Notes: generated from the sequence alone by a model not told the origin. DNA of 14,999 bases from JBGSST01 sp041736915 (GCA_041736915.1 JBGSST010000192.1:1-14999); one strand, 5' to 3'; shown: positions 1 through 7,325, counted from the first letter of the stretch. A program made the numbers and translations.

Positions 1-729
1 GAGCACTCGCGCCAAGATGAGGCGCAACAAGTTTTGGTGCTCCTTGATAATCGGGGGAAGGTCGGATGCCGAAGCCAGCGCCGTCAGATTTTCCACGGCC
101 GATTCGGCGCGATCCTCGACTACGGCCACCAAAGCTTTAGCAAAGTGCTCGTAGGGGCCGGCTCCCGAGAACAGGCCGAGGGTGGCGGCCAATTCTTTTT
201 GGGGAGAAGCCTTCAGCTCCTTCAACAGACGGTAGGTAAGAAGGGTCAGCCGCTGGTCTTTCGATTCTTCCGAGGTCATCTCCGCCTTGAAGTAGAGGGG
301 GAGCATCGCCATCACGTCGTCCGAAATGAGCGAAACGCCCACGGTGTCGCTCATTCTTTCCAAGCACCCCATGGCGGCAAGCGCGAACGGAAGCGTCTCC
401 TTCGTGGGGGGACTCTTGAGCAAGGTGTTGAAACGGGCCGCGGCAATGGTGAACAGGCCCGCCTTCCAGAAGGAACGGGCCGCCCAGTACCGTGAAAGGA
501 CGGGGCTACTTTTGCTAGCCGCCATGGCTTCGGCGTAACCGGCAAAAGGTGGATCCGAGGCGCGCAACGAGGCTTGAAACTTACGCCTTACGGGCGGCGG
601 GATCTCAGCCTCCGCATCATTCGCAAAGAACCACTTTTCTGCTTTGGTGCAGGCCCTTTCCATAGTGGTGCCCGCGATCGCCGTCGACGATGCCAGCAAA
701 ACTAGGCCGATGGTTCTCCAAGCGAACAT
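1..729 (-). CDS. Exported helical-repeat protein of unknown function (partial, C-terminus beyond left edge)
   Basis: The minus-strand frame is open from the ATG at 729 to the window edge, giving 243 codons with no stop. It begins with a clear Sec signal peptide (MFAWRTIGLVLLASSTAIA, likely cleaved after residue 19). The mature part is almost entirely amphipathic helix rich in Ala, Leu, Lys and Glu, with repeated patterns such as YWAARSFWKAGLFTIAAARF near residue 90. This resembles TPR or other alpha-solenoid repeats, but no family is recognised. The start is supported by GGGGGA about seven bases upstream and by the signal peptide. The gene is divergent from the prepilin-like gene at 848, with 118 bases between them, and a CCGATAA -10-like box lies 15 bases before its ATG. 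A periplasmic scaffold or assembly role is possible but is only inference. Confidence 0.85.
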   Translation of the reverse strand, partial: MFAWRTIGLVLLASSTAIAGTTMERACTKAEKWFFANDAEAEIPPPVRRKFQASLRASDPPFAGYAEAMAASKSSPVLSRYWAARSFWKAGLFTIAAARFNTLLKSPPTKETLPFALAAMGCLERMSDTVGVSLISDDVMAMLPLYFKAEMTSEESKDQRLTLLTYRLLKELKASPQKELAATLGLFSGAGPYEHFAKALVAVVEDRAESAVENLTALASASDLPPIIKEHQNLLRLILARVL

Positions 730-731
730 GC

Positions 732-740
732 AGTCCCCCG
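732..740 (-). promoter_or_regulatory. G-rich Shine-Dalgarno element CGGGGGACT
   Basis: On the minus strand CGGGGGACT ends two bases before the ATG at 729. The same nine bases stand before the protease gene that starts at 14523. GGGGG can pair with the CCUCC anti-Shine-Dalgarno through one G-U pair. Confidence 0.5.
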
Positions 741-744
741 TTCC

Positions 745-752
745 TTATCGGC
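745..752 (-). promoter_or_regulatory. GCCGATAA -10-like box (FliA/sigma-28 style) for the 1-729 gene
   Basis: The minus strand reads GCCGATAA, identical to the -10 of the enterobacterial FliA (sigma-28) consensus, 15 bases before the ATG at 729. A GTTT lies nine bases further upstream, but the full TAAAGTTT -35 is not present, so the sigma factor is uncertain. Similar boxes precede the genes starting at 848 and 6360. Confidence 0.35.
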
Positions 753-833
753 AAAATTCACAAACTGGCCTTGTCGCGCCGCCTCCAGAACCGTGGCCTT
801 CTCCGGAACAAACTTAGGCGGGCCGGTTTTTAT

Positions 834-841
834 ACCGATAA
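834..841 (+). promoter_or_regulatory. ACCGATAA -10-like box for the prepilin-like gene
   Basis: ACCGATAA ends six bases before the ATG at 848, so transcription from it would begin at or near that start codon and give a leaderless mRNA. The first four bases, ACCG, are also the right arm of a short inverted repeat CGGT-N6-ACCG (824-837). No convincing -35 is visible. Confidence 0.35.
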
Positions 842-847
842 GCCCGC

Positions 848-1705
848 ATGCCCCTCCCCTTCAAAATGGCGAAGTTGAACCGGCGCGGAATGAGCCTGCT
901 CGGCGTTCTCGTAGCCGCGTCCCTCACCGGATTAGTCGCCATCGCGATCGGACAGCTCATGAAAGGGGCGGTTCGCGGCATGGCCAGTGTGGAGCTCAGG
1001 GGCGAGATGCTAGATGTGCGCCAGCTGGCGCGCACCCGCCTCAACTGCAAGAAGACCTTTCCCGCCAGTAGTTGCCCAGCGGCCAATCCAATCGTTTTGA
1101 AGGACATGTACGATCGTCCGATCTTCACCGACGTGGAAACGACCCCCGGGCCGTTCGAAAACACCTGGAAGTACAACAACGCCCGGGTGCAAACTTCGTG
1201 CGTTGCCGGAAAACTGGAGCTGCGCTTCGTCTCGGTGCGGGAGCCGAAGAAAGCCTGGCCGACTACGCCGCACTTAGAGGTTTGCCACAATGTTTTGGGT
1301 GGCACCGTAGGGGGGATGTGCCCGGCTTCCGAAGTGATGGTGGGCATCGATCAAGAAACGTTAGCCCCGATCTGCGCAGCCCCCCCTCCGCCACCACCGC
1401 CTCCGCCGGCCCCCACTCCGGGAGCCTCGCCAAAGTTTGCCTCGGGCACATTAGCGCGGGCCTCGGGGGCCAACACCACGAACAATCCGGCCGTGCCGCA
1501 AGCGCACCTCGTAGCCGTGAATTTTACTCCCCAGCACGCGATCTGCGCATCGACCCAGGACAGCTACACCAACAGCTGGCTTTCTTGTCAGTGCTCGGTC
1601 AGTTCGATGATTCCGGGCTCGGTTACGTTCACCACGAGCCTCGGCAACGGAAATCATCTGCACCCGGTGGGCTGTTCGTTTCGCTACCTGATTGTGGGCG
1701 AATAA
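848..1705 (+). CDS. Prepilin-like (type IV pilin/pseudopilin N-terminus) Cys-rich two-domain protein
   Basis: 285 residues. Residues 12-37 form a class III prepilin signal: RRG, cleavage expected after Gly14, then MSLLGVLVAASLTGLVAIAIG. The fifth mature residue is Gly instead of the usual Glu, a feature found in some minor pilins and pseudopilins. A Cys-containing globular part (C67, C76, C118, C146, C158, C176) is joined by a proline run (about residues 179-192) to a second domain with C233, C247, C249 and C276 that ends YLIVGE. Ten cysteines suggest oxidation in the periplasm. The ATG at 866 would give a more typical 8-residue leader; neither start has a Shine-Dalgarno. The stop is one base before the next gene at 1707, so the two are probably co-transcribed. 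A minor pilin or surface adhesin role is inferred. Confidence 0.8.
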   Translation: MPLPFKMAKLNRRGMSLLGVLVAASLTGLVAIAIGQLMKGAVRGMASVELRGEMLDVRQLARTRLNCKKTFPASSCPAANPIVLKDMYDRPIFTDVETTPGPFENTWKYNNARVQTSCVAGKLELRFVSVREPKKAWPTTPHLEVCHNVLGGTVGGMCPASEVMVGIDQETLAPICAAPPPPPPPPPAPTPGASPKFASGTLARASGANTTNNPAVPQAHLVAVNFTPQHAICASTQDSYTNSWLSCQCSVSSMIPGSVTFTTSLGNGNHLHPVGCSFRYLIVGE

Positions 1706-1706
1706 A

Positions 1707-4010
1707 ATGCGAAAGCACGCCGGACTAGCCCTCGTTCTGTACACTTCGGCGATGTGGGCCGTCGGCCCCGAATGCGGCGATTTCGGCAAACTCTCACCCC
1801 ATGCCGCCAAGTACGAAGAGCAGGACCGCGGCGATGCGGCCGCCTACGCCGCTTACTATGCCGGAATGGACGCGACGGAGAGGCAGAAGGTGGCGTTATC
1901 GACGGCATTCTTACCCACTCGCGGAACCATCGCCGACATGGGCAGCGGTTCCGGGTCCAGCTCCGCAAGTCTTGGCCGGCTCTACCCCAAAATGAAGGTC
2001 ATTGCCGTCGATAACAACCCCAAGGCGGTCGCCTACGCTCGGGAAAAGTATCCACTCGCCAATGTCGAATTTCGGGAAGGCGACGTGGCCGACCCTTTGT
2101 TTCCGCCGCAAACGTTGGACGGCACGGCCAACATTTCTACGAATCATCACGTCACCACGTTCAACGGTTACAGCCTTATCCCGCTGTATCGCATGTTGGA
2201 CAATCAGCTCGCGGCGATGAATTACGATCGCCCCTACTTCACGCGCGACTTCGTCGTGCCCGTGGGCCCCGAGAAGGTGTTCATGGATCTGCCTAACCAC
2301 GACGGAAAAGCGGAAGGGGATGTCACGGGGCTATCCACCGCCGCACTTTTTGAGACGCGCTTCGCCCGCGACTTCGTCAGTAGCGTGCACCGCAAAGGTG
2401 GCGTGCCGTTTCGCAAGTTGCCGTCGCCCCGGCCCGGCTTCTCTCGCTTCGAGCTCGACCTGCGCACGGCCCACGAGTTCGTGCTTCACAAGGACTACCG
2501 CAAGAGCGAAGACAACTGGCGCCTCGAGCTGCAGGAAGAGTACACGTACTTCAGCCAGCGGCAGTTCGAAGCGGAGCTGGAAAAGCGCGGCCTGCGCGTG
2601 CTGGTTTCCAAGCCCATCTACAATCCCTGGATTATCGACAACCGCATCCGCAATAAAGTTTTCTTTTCGAACCTTGAAGGCGAAGCGCTTCCGCTCACGC
2701 CTACCAACTACTTCATCGTGGGCGAAAAGGTGCACGCTGGCCGGCCGATCCTTTTGAAGGAAACGTCCAACACGATCGTAGAGCCGCAGTACCTCAAGCT
2801 TCGTCACTTCAAGGATGGAAGAACTGGACAGATTTTCGATCTAGTCTCACGCCCCGAAGAGGTAGTGGACTTGGTGCCGTGGTTCGAGCACGAAGGGGAT
2901 CTCTACGTTTTGAATCGCCACCAGTACCCGCGCCCTATTCTGGGAGCCGCCGGCGTTCGACCACTCAACGAGGCGTATGGCTCGGGGTTCATCAATGAGC
3001 CGCACTCGATCGCCATCCCGCCGGGACAATCGGCAGAGGCTACCATTCAGCAGCACATGAAGGAGCAGTTAGGCCCGTTGGGCGCCCAGCCCGTTACCCT
3101 CGGCCCTTCCGTCACCTATCTGCCGTCGCCGGGCGGAATTGCCGAGCGGGTCAAAGGGCAGCTCGTGCAGGTGCCCGCGCACTTCGATCCCGTTCCGCTG
3201 CCGGCGAATTTTTCGGGCTTCTCGGAGTCAGGGTACTTGCAGCCCGTGCAGGCCCAGCAAGCCTTGCGTTCGTATCACGTGGGCGGCATGTTCGAAGCTC
3301 GCCTGGAGCTGAATGTTTACGAGCTACTCCTGAACCGGGGCCGCCCGGTGGGGCCGTGGATCGGCGCCAACGTAAATTTAAAGGAGCAACCCGGAAAGCC
3401 CGTGGCCACCTCGACGTCGGCGACGCTAAACCCGCCAAGCCGGGCCCCGTTTACGGAGACTAACGAGAGGGCGAACTTCCTTGAAGTGCGCACCGGAAAA
3501 TTCACCGAGGTGCTGGCCAACGGCGGCGAGGGTAAGTCGCAGTCGCGCGAATACGTCGTGCCGAAATCGCATAGCACCAACTCGGTGGCGTCGCTGCCCG
3601 TCTTCAAACGGAACGGGAAAGTATACGTGGGGCTGGAAACGCGTGACCTGCCGGCGGCCCAGCTATTCAACGGAAGCTCCGCCCTCGTGACCACCCCCGC
3701 GTGGCGCCTGCCCAAAACCGTCGATAACATCGATCGCGCTCGCGACTTCGTAGTGGATGGCCTCGCGAAAGAGTTCGACGTGAAGGCCACCCAGATCATT
3801 CCGTTAGGCGGCGAGTACATGGTATCGCCCGGCCTCACTCCGGAACAAGTGATGCCCTTCGCCGTCGAGGTAGACGCCTCTAAAGCGCTATCATCGAAGT
3901 TGAGCTGGGTTCCGCTCGACGAGCTCGTTCAACAGCGCGACAAGATAACCGACGCCCACTTGAAAGTGACCATGCTGCGGCTAGCGCACGCGACCGGGCT
4001 AATAGAGTAA
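1707..4010 (+). CDS. Exported multidomain protein: class I methyltransferase-like domain plus two degenerate Nudix-like domains
   Basis: 767 residues from the ATG at 1707. A TTG start 15 bases earlier is less likely because it would spoil the N-terminal signal sequence (MRKHAGLALVLYTSAMWA). Residues 74-132 show the SAM-binding Rossmann pattern: TIADMGSGSGSSSASLG (motif I), VIAVDNNPKAVAYAREKYP (acidic end of strand 2) and NVEFREGDVADP. A helical region to about 345 follows. Residues 385-545 and 625-765 look like two copies of a Nudix fold: VDLVPWFEHEGDLYVLNR against ASLPVFKRNGKVYVGLE, then YLPSPGGIAERV against YMVSPGLTPEQV, like the post-Nudix-box SPG segment of ADP-sugar pyrophosphatases. The Nudix box itself is eroded (GLAKEFDV where RELxEExG is expected), so hydrolysis is doubtful. 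Both neighbours encode exported proteins. A SAM enzyme outside the cytoplasm is odd; either the signal is a membrane anchor or the fold has another use. Confidence 0.8.
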   Translation: MRKHAGLALVLYTSAMWAVGPECGDFGKLSPHAAKYEEQDRGDAAAYAAYYAGMDATERQKVALSTAFLPTRGTIADMGSGSGSSSASLGRLYPKMKVIAVDNNPKAVAYAREKYPLANVEFREGDVADPLFPPQTLDGTANISTNHHVTTFNGYSLIPLYRMLDNQLAAMNYDRPYFTRDFVVPVGPEKVFMDLPNHDGKAEGDVTGLSTAALFETRFARDFVSSVHRKGGVPFRKLPSPRPGFSRFELDLRTAHEFVLHKDYRKSEDNWRLELQEEYTYFSQRQFEAELEKRGLRVLVSKPIYNPWIIDNRIRNKVFFSNLEGEALPLTPTNYFIVGEKVHAGRPILLKETSNTIVEPQYLKLRHFKDGRTGQIFDLVSRPEEVVDLVPWFEHEGDLYVLNRHQYPRPILGAAGVRPLNEAYGSGFINEPHSIAIPPGQSAEATIQQHMKEQLGPLGAQPVTLGPSVTYLPSPGGIAERVKGQLVQVPAHFDPVPLPANFSGFSESGYLQPVQAQQALRSYHVGGMFEARLELNVYELLLNRGRPVGPWIGANVNLKEQPGKPVATSTSATLNPPSRAPFTETNERANFLEVRTGKFTEVLANGGEGKSQSREYVVPKSHSTNSVASLPVFKRNGKVYVGLETRDLPAAQLFNGSSALVTTPAWRLPKTVDNIDRARDFVVDGLAKEFDVKATQIIPLGGEYMVSPGLTPEQVMPFAVEVDASKALSSKLSWVPLDELVQQRDKITDAHLKVTMLRLAHATGLIE

Positions 4011-4045
4011 GCGGAGTGTGGTACGACTCGCGGCACGGAGATTTC

Positions 4046-5071
4046 ATGGTTAGATGGCTGCTCGTTACCTTTCTCTTTTTCGTTACCCCCCTGTTTGGCG
4101 CGGGCCATTGCTCGCTCGAGCTGGAGATGCTGGGCGGGCACGGCAATGCCAACCCCACTGCACCGGAATTTTTGGCCCGGCACCCCGAAGGTGGTTTTCT
4201 GGCCGCCGGTAACCGAATTTTTTTCGCCGCCCCGACCGCGGCCGCCGCGGCCCCGCTGCTCAAAGAGCTTGGCGTAACGCCCACCCCCCTCACGGTGAAG
4301 GAGCTGCCAGGCTGGCAGGTATACGACGTAAGCGGTACCTCCACGATTCCGCCAAGGCTCAAAGATTTGCACGGCATCTTTTCCGTTTACGACCGGATCC
4401 GCTGCTACAGCGCGTGCGGCATTGCTTCGGGGTACGCCAAAGGCGCGCTCAACATCGGAGGCAACGAAGTCCGCTTTTGGGTGACCTCCCCCTTAATGAA
4501 AGAGGTGACGGGCAGCCCGCCCGCCGCCGGAGATGTGATCCTGTTAGGGGAAAAGGCTGAGCAGGCGTTACCCGTAGAGCACGTCGCGACGTACGTATCG
4601 CCCAGCATAGTCTTCCAAAAAGCGAACCCCATGTCCGAGTCCCCCTTCGAGCTAGTGCCCAAAACGACTTTCGCCCGCGAATACAATCCGGAGAAGTACC
4701 CGGCGCAGCGCCTTTTTCGCCCGATTGAAAACCTCGACCAGTACGTGGCCCGTCACCGCCGGGAACTGCCGGAGGAGCTCATCGGCGCGATGACCGAACT
4801 CGCCCAGATTGAGTTGGAGATGGAGAAGTTCCTGCTGACGAGCCGAACCGATCGTCACGCGCCTCAGGGCAAGACCGAAGCGGAACAAGACGCCTGGGCC
4901 GAACGCTTTCACGCCCGCATCAAGCAGGTGGCTCAGCAGTCGGAGAAAATTGAAGAGCTAGCCACGAAAGCGCTCGCGGCGACGGACAAGAAGCCTTCCG
5001 TGGAGTTCTTGTGGACCTTCGTCCTAAAGCGGTCTCAATCACTACCGCACTACCCCGACCCATTCGACTGA
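4046..5071 (+). CDS. Exported protein with a possible NlpC/P60- or CHAP-like cysteine-peptidase core
   Basis: 341 residues from the ATG at 4046, chosen because CGGAG lies about six bases upstream and a signal peptide (MVRWLLVTFLFFVTPLFGA) starts there. An upstream in-frame GTG at 4016 would add ten polar residues before it. Residues 115-205 hold YDRIRCYSACGIASGY, then SPPAAGDVILLGE, then VEHVATYVSPSIVFQKANP. The order Cys, GDVI/GDVV strand, His-containing strand and QKANP matches the layout of NlpC/P60 or CHAP amidases and endopeptidases that cut peptidoglycan stem peptides. C120 or C124 and H179 would be the catalytic candidates. The C-terminal third (230-315) is long charged helix. The gene follows the 1707 gene by 35 bases and is likely in the same operon. 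The peptidase reading is tentative; otherwise this is a secreted protein of unknown function. Confidence 0.75.
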   Translation: MVRWLLVTFLFFVTPLFGAGHCSLELEMLGGHGNANPTAPEFLARHPEGGFLAAGNRIFFAAPTAAAAAPLLKELGVTPTPLTVKELPGWQVYDVSGTSTIPPRLKDLHGIFSVYDRIRCYSACGIASGYAKGALNIGGNEVRFWVTSPLMKEVTGSPPAAGDVILLGEKAEQALPVEHVATYVSPSIVFQKANPMSESPFELVPKTTFAREYNPEKYPAQRLFRPIENLDQYVARHRRELPEELIGAMTELAQIELEMEKFLLTSRTDRHAPQGKTEAEQDAWAERFHARIKQVAQQSEKIEELATKALAATDKKPSVEFLWTFVLKRSQSLPHYPDPFD

Positions 5072-5092
5072 TGGTCTACGGTCACGCTATTT

Positions 5093-6043
5093 CTACCAAA
5101 CGATCGTGGCGGTCAGGCGAAACTCAGGTCCGGTAGCGTCTCCCTTTACGGGCGTGCCGGACGGGCTCAGCGCCTTGTCGTTCGCGCTTTGTGATTCCAT
5201 ATCCGCCAGCGGTGCCGCCACGTGGTAGACGAACACGGCGTCTAGAATCACCGGGGATCGCGTGTAGTAGCGCACGCCGACGCCCGTGCCGAAGGAGAAG
5301 CCGAAGTTCATGTAGACGTTTGGCGTACCGTTCACCCAGTTGGTGAACAGCTGCACCGAGAGCGGTACGAAGAACTGAAACCCGTTAAATTTTTCGAACG
5401 GCTCGTTCAGTACGAAGCCGTACTCCCATTCGAACGCCACGAGCTTGACCCCGGCGTCCACCGAGGTAGTGGGGGCCGAGGACGAAAAATTGGGGATAGT
5501 CCCATCCTGGTAGCGCAGGAGAAACTGAGAGGCCTGGTTCATTCGGTAGCCCAGTAGCAATGCCGTCGAGGAACGGTGATTTAGCTCCTCGCTTCCGGCA
5601 ATCCGGGGTTTATAGAGCGGCGCAAAGCCCAGCAAAAAACCCTGTGCGTCCGTGCCATACTTCACCTGCTTTGCCTCTCGCTCGGTTCTTTCGCTTTGAT
5701 CCGCGGCCACCTCGGCTTGCGCGAGACGTGTCTTCACCGCGGCCGATTTTTCTTCCGGCGGCGAAAACGTGAGGTACTTGCGAAAGGCATCGCGGGCGGC
5801 GGCGGGGTGATCGAGCCGCTGTTCGGCCGTACCGAGAATCAGCCAGCCGTCGGCATTCTGCGGGTCGAGCCAGGTAGCCCGCTCGGCCTCATCGCGGGCG
5901 CTTTTCCAATCCTTTTCCCCGGCGTAGGTCTTCGCTTTTTTTCGGGCGACTTCGGCCTCCGCGGGGTTGGGCAGGCGTGGCTCTTCGGCGACGGCAATGC
6001 CGGCCAATAGAAGCAGAAAACATTTCGCCGCGCGGGAGATCAT
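5093..6043 (-). CDS. Exported TPR-beta-barrel outer-membrane protein
   Basis: 316 residues. A signal peptide (MISRAAKCFLLLLAGIAVA, cleavage about residue 19) is followed by two or three TPR-like helical hairpins at residues 28-115, for example KDWKSARDEAERATWLDPQN with ADGWLILGTAEQRL. From about residue 130 the sequence alternates polar and aromatic residues, as in transmembrane beta strands (FQFFVPLSVQLFTNW, NFGFSFGTGVGVRYYTRSP). The chain ends in TATIVW; a terminal aromatic residue is typical of the signal recognised by BamA. The N-terminal TPRs would sit in the periplasm. The start codon overlaps the stop of the 6360-6040 gene (ATGA), so the two are translationally coupled. The 3' end faces the 4046 gene across 21 bases. 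No named family is recognised. Confidence 0.85.
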   Translation of the reverse strand: MISRAAKCFLLLLAGIAVAEEPRLPNPAEAEVARKKAKTYAGEKDWKSARDEAERATWLDPQNADGWLILGTAEQRLDHPAAARDAFRKYLTFSPPEEKSAAVKTRLAQAEVAADQSERTEREAKQVKYGTDAQGFLLGFAPLYKPRIAGSEELNHRSSTALLLGYRMNQASQFLLRYQDGTIPNFSSSAPTTSVDAGVKLVAFEWEYGFVLNEPFEKFNGFQFFVPLSVQLFTNWVNGTPNVYMNFGFSFGTGVGVRYYTRSPVILDAVFVYHVAAPLADMESQSANDKALSPSGTPVKGDATGPEFRLTATIVW

Positions 6044-6360
6044 TTTTGCTTCCCCTTGCGCCGGGCCGGTACGGTGCCGAGTAGTTCTTCGTCGCTCAAA
6101 TTGCGATCGGCTTCGGTTATCTTGAGCAAGGAATGGGCGTCCTGGTCGCGGAGGTCCTCCGCGGCCTGCTGGACGCTAGCCACCTCTTCGGCGATCCGGC
6201 GCTCGCTTTCCTGCCGTTTCTTTTCCTCGGCGCTGGGCGGGGCCGGCGTGGCCTCGGCGACCACATTGTCGTCGTGATAGCCCTGCTCGGCCCGCGCGGA
6301 GGTTCCCATCCAAAGGCTGTTTCCACAGATCATAAGGAGAATTACCGCGCGTAAGAGCAT
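6040..6360 (-). CDS. Small exported helical protein of unknown function
   Basis: 106 residues with a signal peptide (MLLRAVILLMICGNSLWMGTSARA, cleavage near residue 24). A short Ala/Pro linker is followed by a highly charged helix at residues 44-92 (SAEEKKRQESERRIAEEVAS onward) that could form a coiled coil, then a basic tail ending RRKGKQK. The stop codon overlaps the start of the TPR-barrel gene by ATGA, so it is probably a periplasmic partner of that outer-membrane protein. The ATG has GGGGG directly against it with no usual spacing, and a CCGATAA -10-like box ends six bases upstream, so the mRNA may be leaderless. No homologue is recognised. Confidence 0.75.
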   Translation of the reverse strand: MLLRAVILLMICGNSLWMGTSARAEQGYHDDNVVAEATPAPPSAEEKKRQESERRIAEEVASVQQAAEDLRDQDAHSLLKITEADRNLSDEELLGTVPARRKGKQK

Positions 6361-6366
6361 CCCCCG

Positions 6367-6374
6367 TTATCGGC
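6367..6374 (-). promoter_or_regulatory. GCCGATAA -10-like box for the 6360-6040 gene
   Basis: The minus strand reads GCCGATAA, ending six bases before the ATG at 6360; the box before 848 has the same spacing. A perfect inverted repeat GGCAC-N3-GTGCC at 6372-6384 overlaps its upstream edge and could be an operator or a weak hairpin. A GTTT lies ten bases upstream, but no full FliA -35 is seen. Confidence 0.35.
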
Positions 6375-6410
6375 ACTTTGTGCCAAACCCAAGAGGGAAA
6401 ATTTGCGGGT

Positions 6411-7154
6411 CTACTCGTTGACCTGCGACAAACACGTGTTGTAGCAAGCCATCGCCGTGCCCACCGGAAGCGTTTGGAGCCACGAAGAGTAGTAGCGTTC
6501 ACAGGTGATGGCGCGAAGGGTGCCCCCACCGCGTACACTCACCTGGCACGAGCCACCGCCCCATCCCGTCCCCAGATTGGCCACGGATCGAACCGGCATG
6601 TCGTAAGCCAGACTCTGAGCCTCGAGATTGCCGAACAGCCCACCGTAGGACGCCTCGATGCGCGCCAAAGCGGCCGCCTGGGCGTTCAAGTAAGCCTGGT
6701 AACGGGCCGCCTGCCGATAAGGCCCCCAGCTGGAATAGACATCGATGATCGAAGGAATGGGCCCCAACCACGAATCGTCGTAATCCGGCACATAGGGAAC
6801 GGCGCCGGCGAAGGGCGACGTGGGCATTCCTTGAACCGGGACCAGCGGCGAACAAACGCCATAGTTGTTACCGTGACAAAGCTGATAGCTCTGACCCGCG
6901 CGGATCGCTACGTTGAAGTCGCTTTGTGTGCGCACGGAGGTAGTGTTGAGCCCCGTCTCGCAAAAATGATTCTGCACGTGCACAATCTGCTTTTGGCTGT
7001 TGAGCAGATGCACGCACGTGTCGAAGTTCTTCCCGTAGGTGATGCGAACTTCGTTACCGTCCTTGAGTATGGAGTTGAGAAAAACGTAGTCTCCCGCCGT
7101 GGCGGTCAAACTCAAGAACAAGGAAAAACCAAGCGACCCTAAGATGCGAATCAT
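6411..7154 (-). CDS. Exported Cys-rich protein of unknown function
   Basis: 247 residues with a signal peptide (MIRILGSLGFSLFLSLTATA, cleavage after about residue 20). The mature N-terminal part (21-110) looks beta-rich and carries C47, C65, C93 and C101. A central part is rich in Pro, Tyr and Trp (120-150), followed by an Ala-rich helix (148-170). The C-terminal part has C203, C218, C237 and C241. Eight cysteines, an even number, suggest four disulfides formed in the periplasm or outside the cell. The start is supported by a TGGGGGTACAG leader just before the ATG. The 3' end lies 50 bases before the 6360 gene, so read-through into that pair is possible. No known domain is recognised. Confidence 0.8.
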   Translation of the reverse strand: MIRILGSLGFSLFLSLTATAGDYVFLNSILKDGNEVRITYGKNFDTCVHLLNSQKQIVHVQNHFCETGLNTTSVRTQSDFNVAIRAGQSYQLCHGNNYGVCSPLVPVQGMPTSPFAGAVPYVPDYDDSWLGPIPSIIDVYSSWGPYRQAARYQAYLNAQAAALARIEASYGGLFGNLEAQSLAYDMPVRSVANLGTGWGGGSCQVSVRGGGTLRAITCERYYSSWLQTLPVGTAMACYNTCLSQVNE

Positions 7155-7155
7155 G

Positions 7156-7166
7156 CTGTACCCCCA
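7156..7166 (-). promoter_or_regulatory. Shared leader / G-rich Shine-Dalgarno TGGGGGTACAG
   Basis: On the minus strand TGGGGGTACAG ends one base before the ATG at 7154. The identical 11 bases recur at 14800-14810 in front of another signal-peptide gene. It probably serves as the ribosome-binding site. Confidence 0.5.
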
Positions 7167-7300
7167 AGGAATGCGTTACTTCCCATAGAATACGCAAGGT
7201 CCATACCCGTCCTCGTTACCGGCCTGAATACGGAGCAAGTCGCCGTCTCCATGGAACTACGTGGCACTGCATACAAAATGTACAAACCCTATACTGGCGA

Positions 7301-7325
7301 GTAACTTTTGGGCGCTCGTCTCGAA
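7301..7325 (+). promoter_or_regulatory. Distal GTAAC-N16-CGAA promoter motif of the ECF sigma gene
   Basis: GTAAC at 7301-7305 and CGAA at 7322-7325 are separated by 16 bases, exactly as in the copies at 7407 and 8656. It points toward the sigma gene and would give a leader of roughly 120 bases. The pattern resembles the GTAACC...CGAA promoter remembered for Caulobacter SigF, the ECF sigma controlled by NrsF. Confidence 0.55.

Noticed and set aside
534..559. GTAACC followed by CGAG at the expected spacing
   Set aside because: It falls inside the coding region of the left-edge gene on the opposite strand, with no gene downstream, and lacks the final A of CGAA.
1378..1424. CCx-rich low-complexity stretch as a DNA repeat
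   Set aside because: It is the in-frame proline linker of the prepilin-like protein, not an independent repeat element.
1072..1728. Long plus-strand ORF (218 codons) in another frame of the prepilin-like gene
   Set aside because: It overlaps a gene with a clear prepilin signal, has no signal or family features of its own, and such shadows are common in GC-rich DNA.
6371..6384. Sigma-54-like TGGCAC before the 6360 gene
   Set aside because: The distance from GG to GC is eight bases instead of ten, and no TTGCA follows. It is better explained as the GGCAC/GTGCC inverted repeat.
6378..7142. 254-codon plus-strand ORF antisense to the Cys-rich secreted gene
   Set aside because: The minus-strand gene has a signal peptide and a good leader; the antisense product has shadow-like Arg/Val/His-rich composition and no ribosome-binding site.
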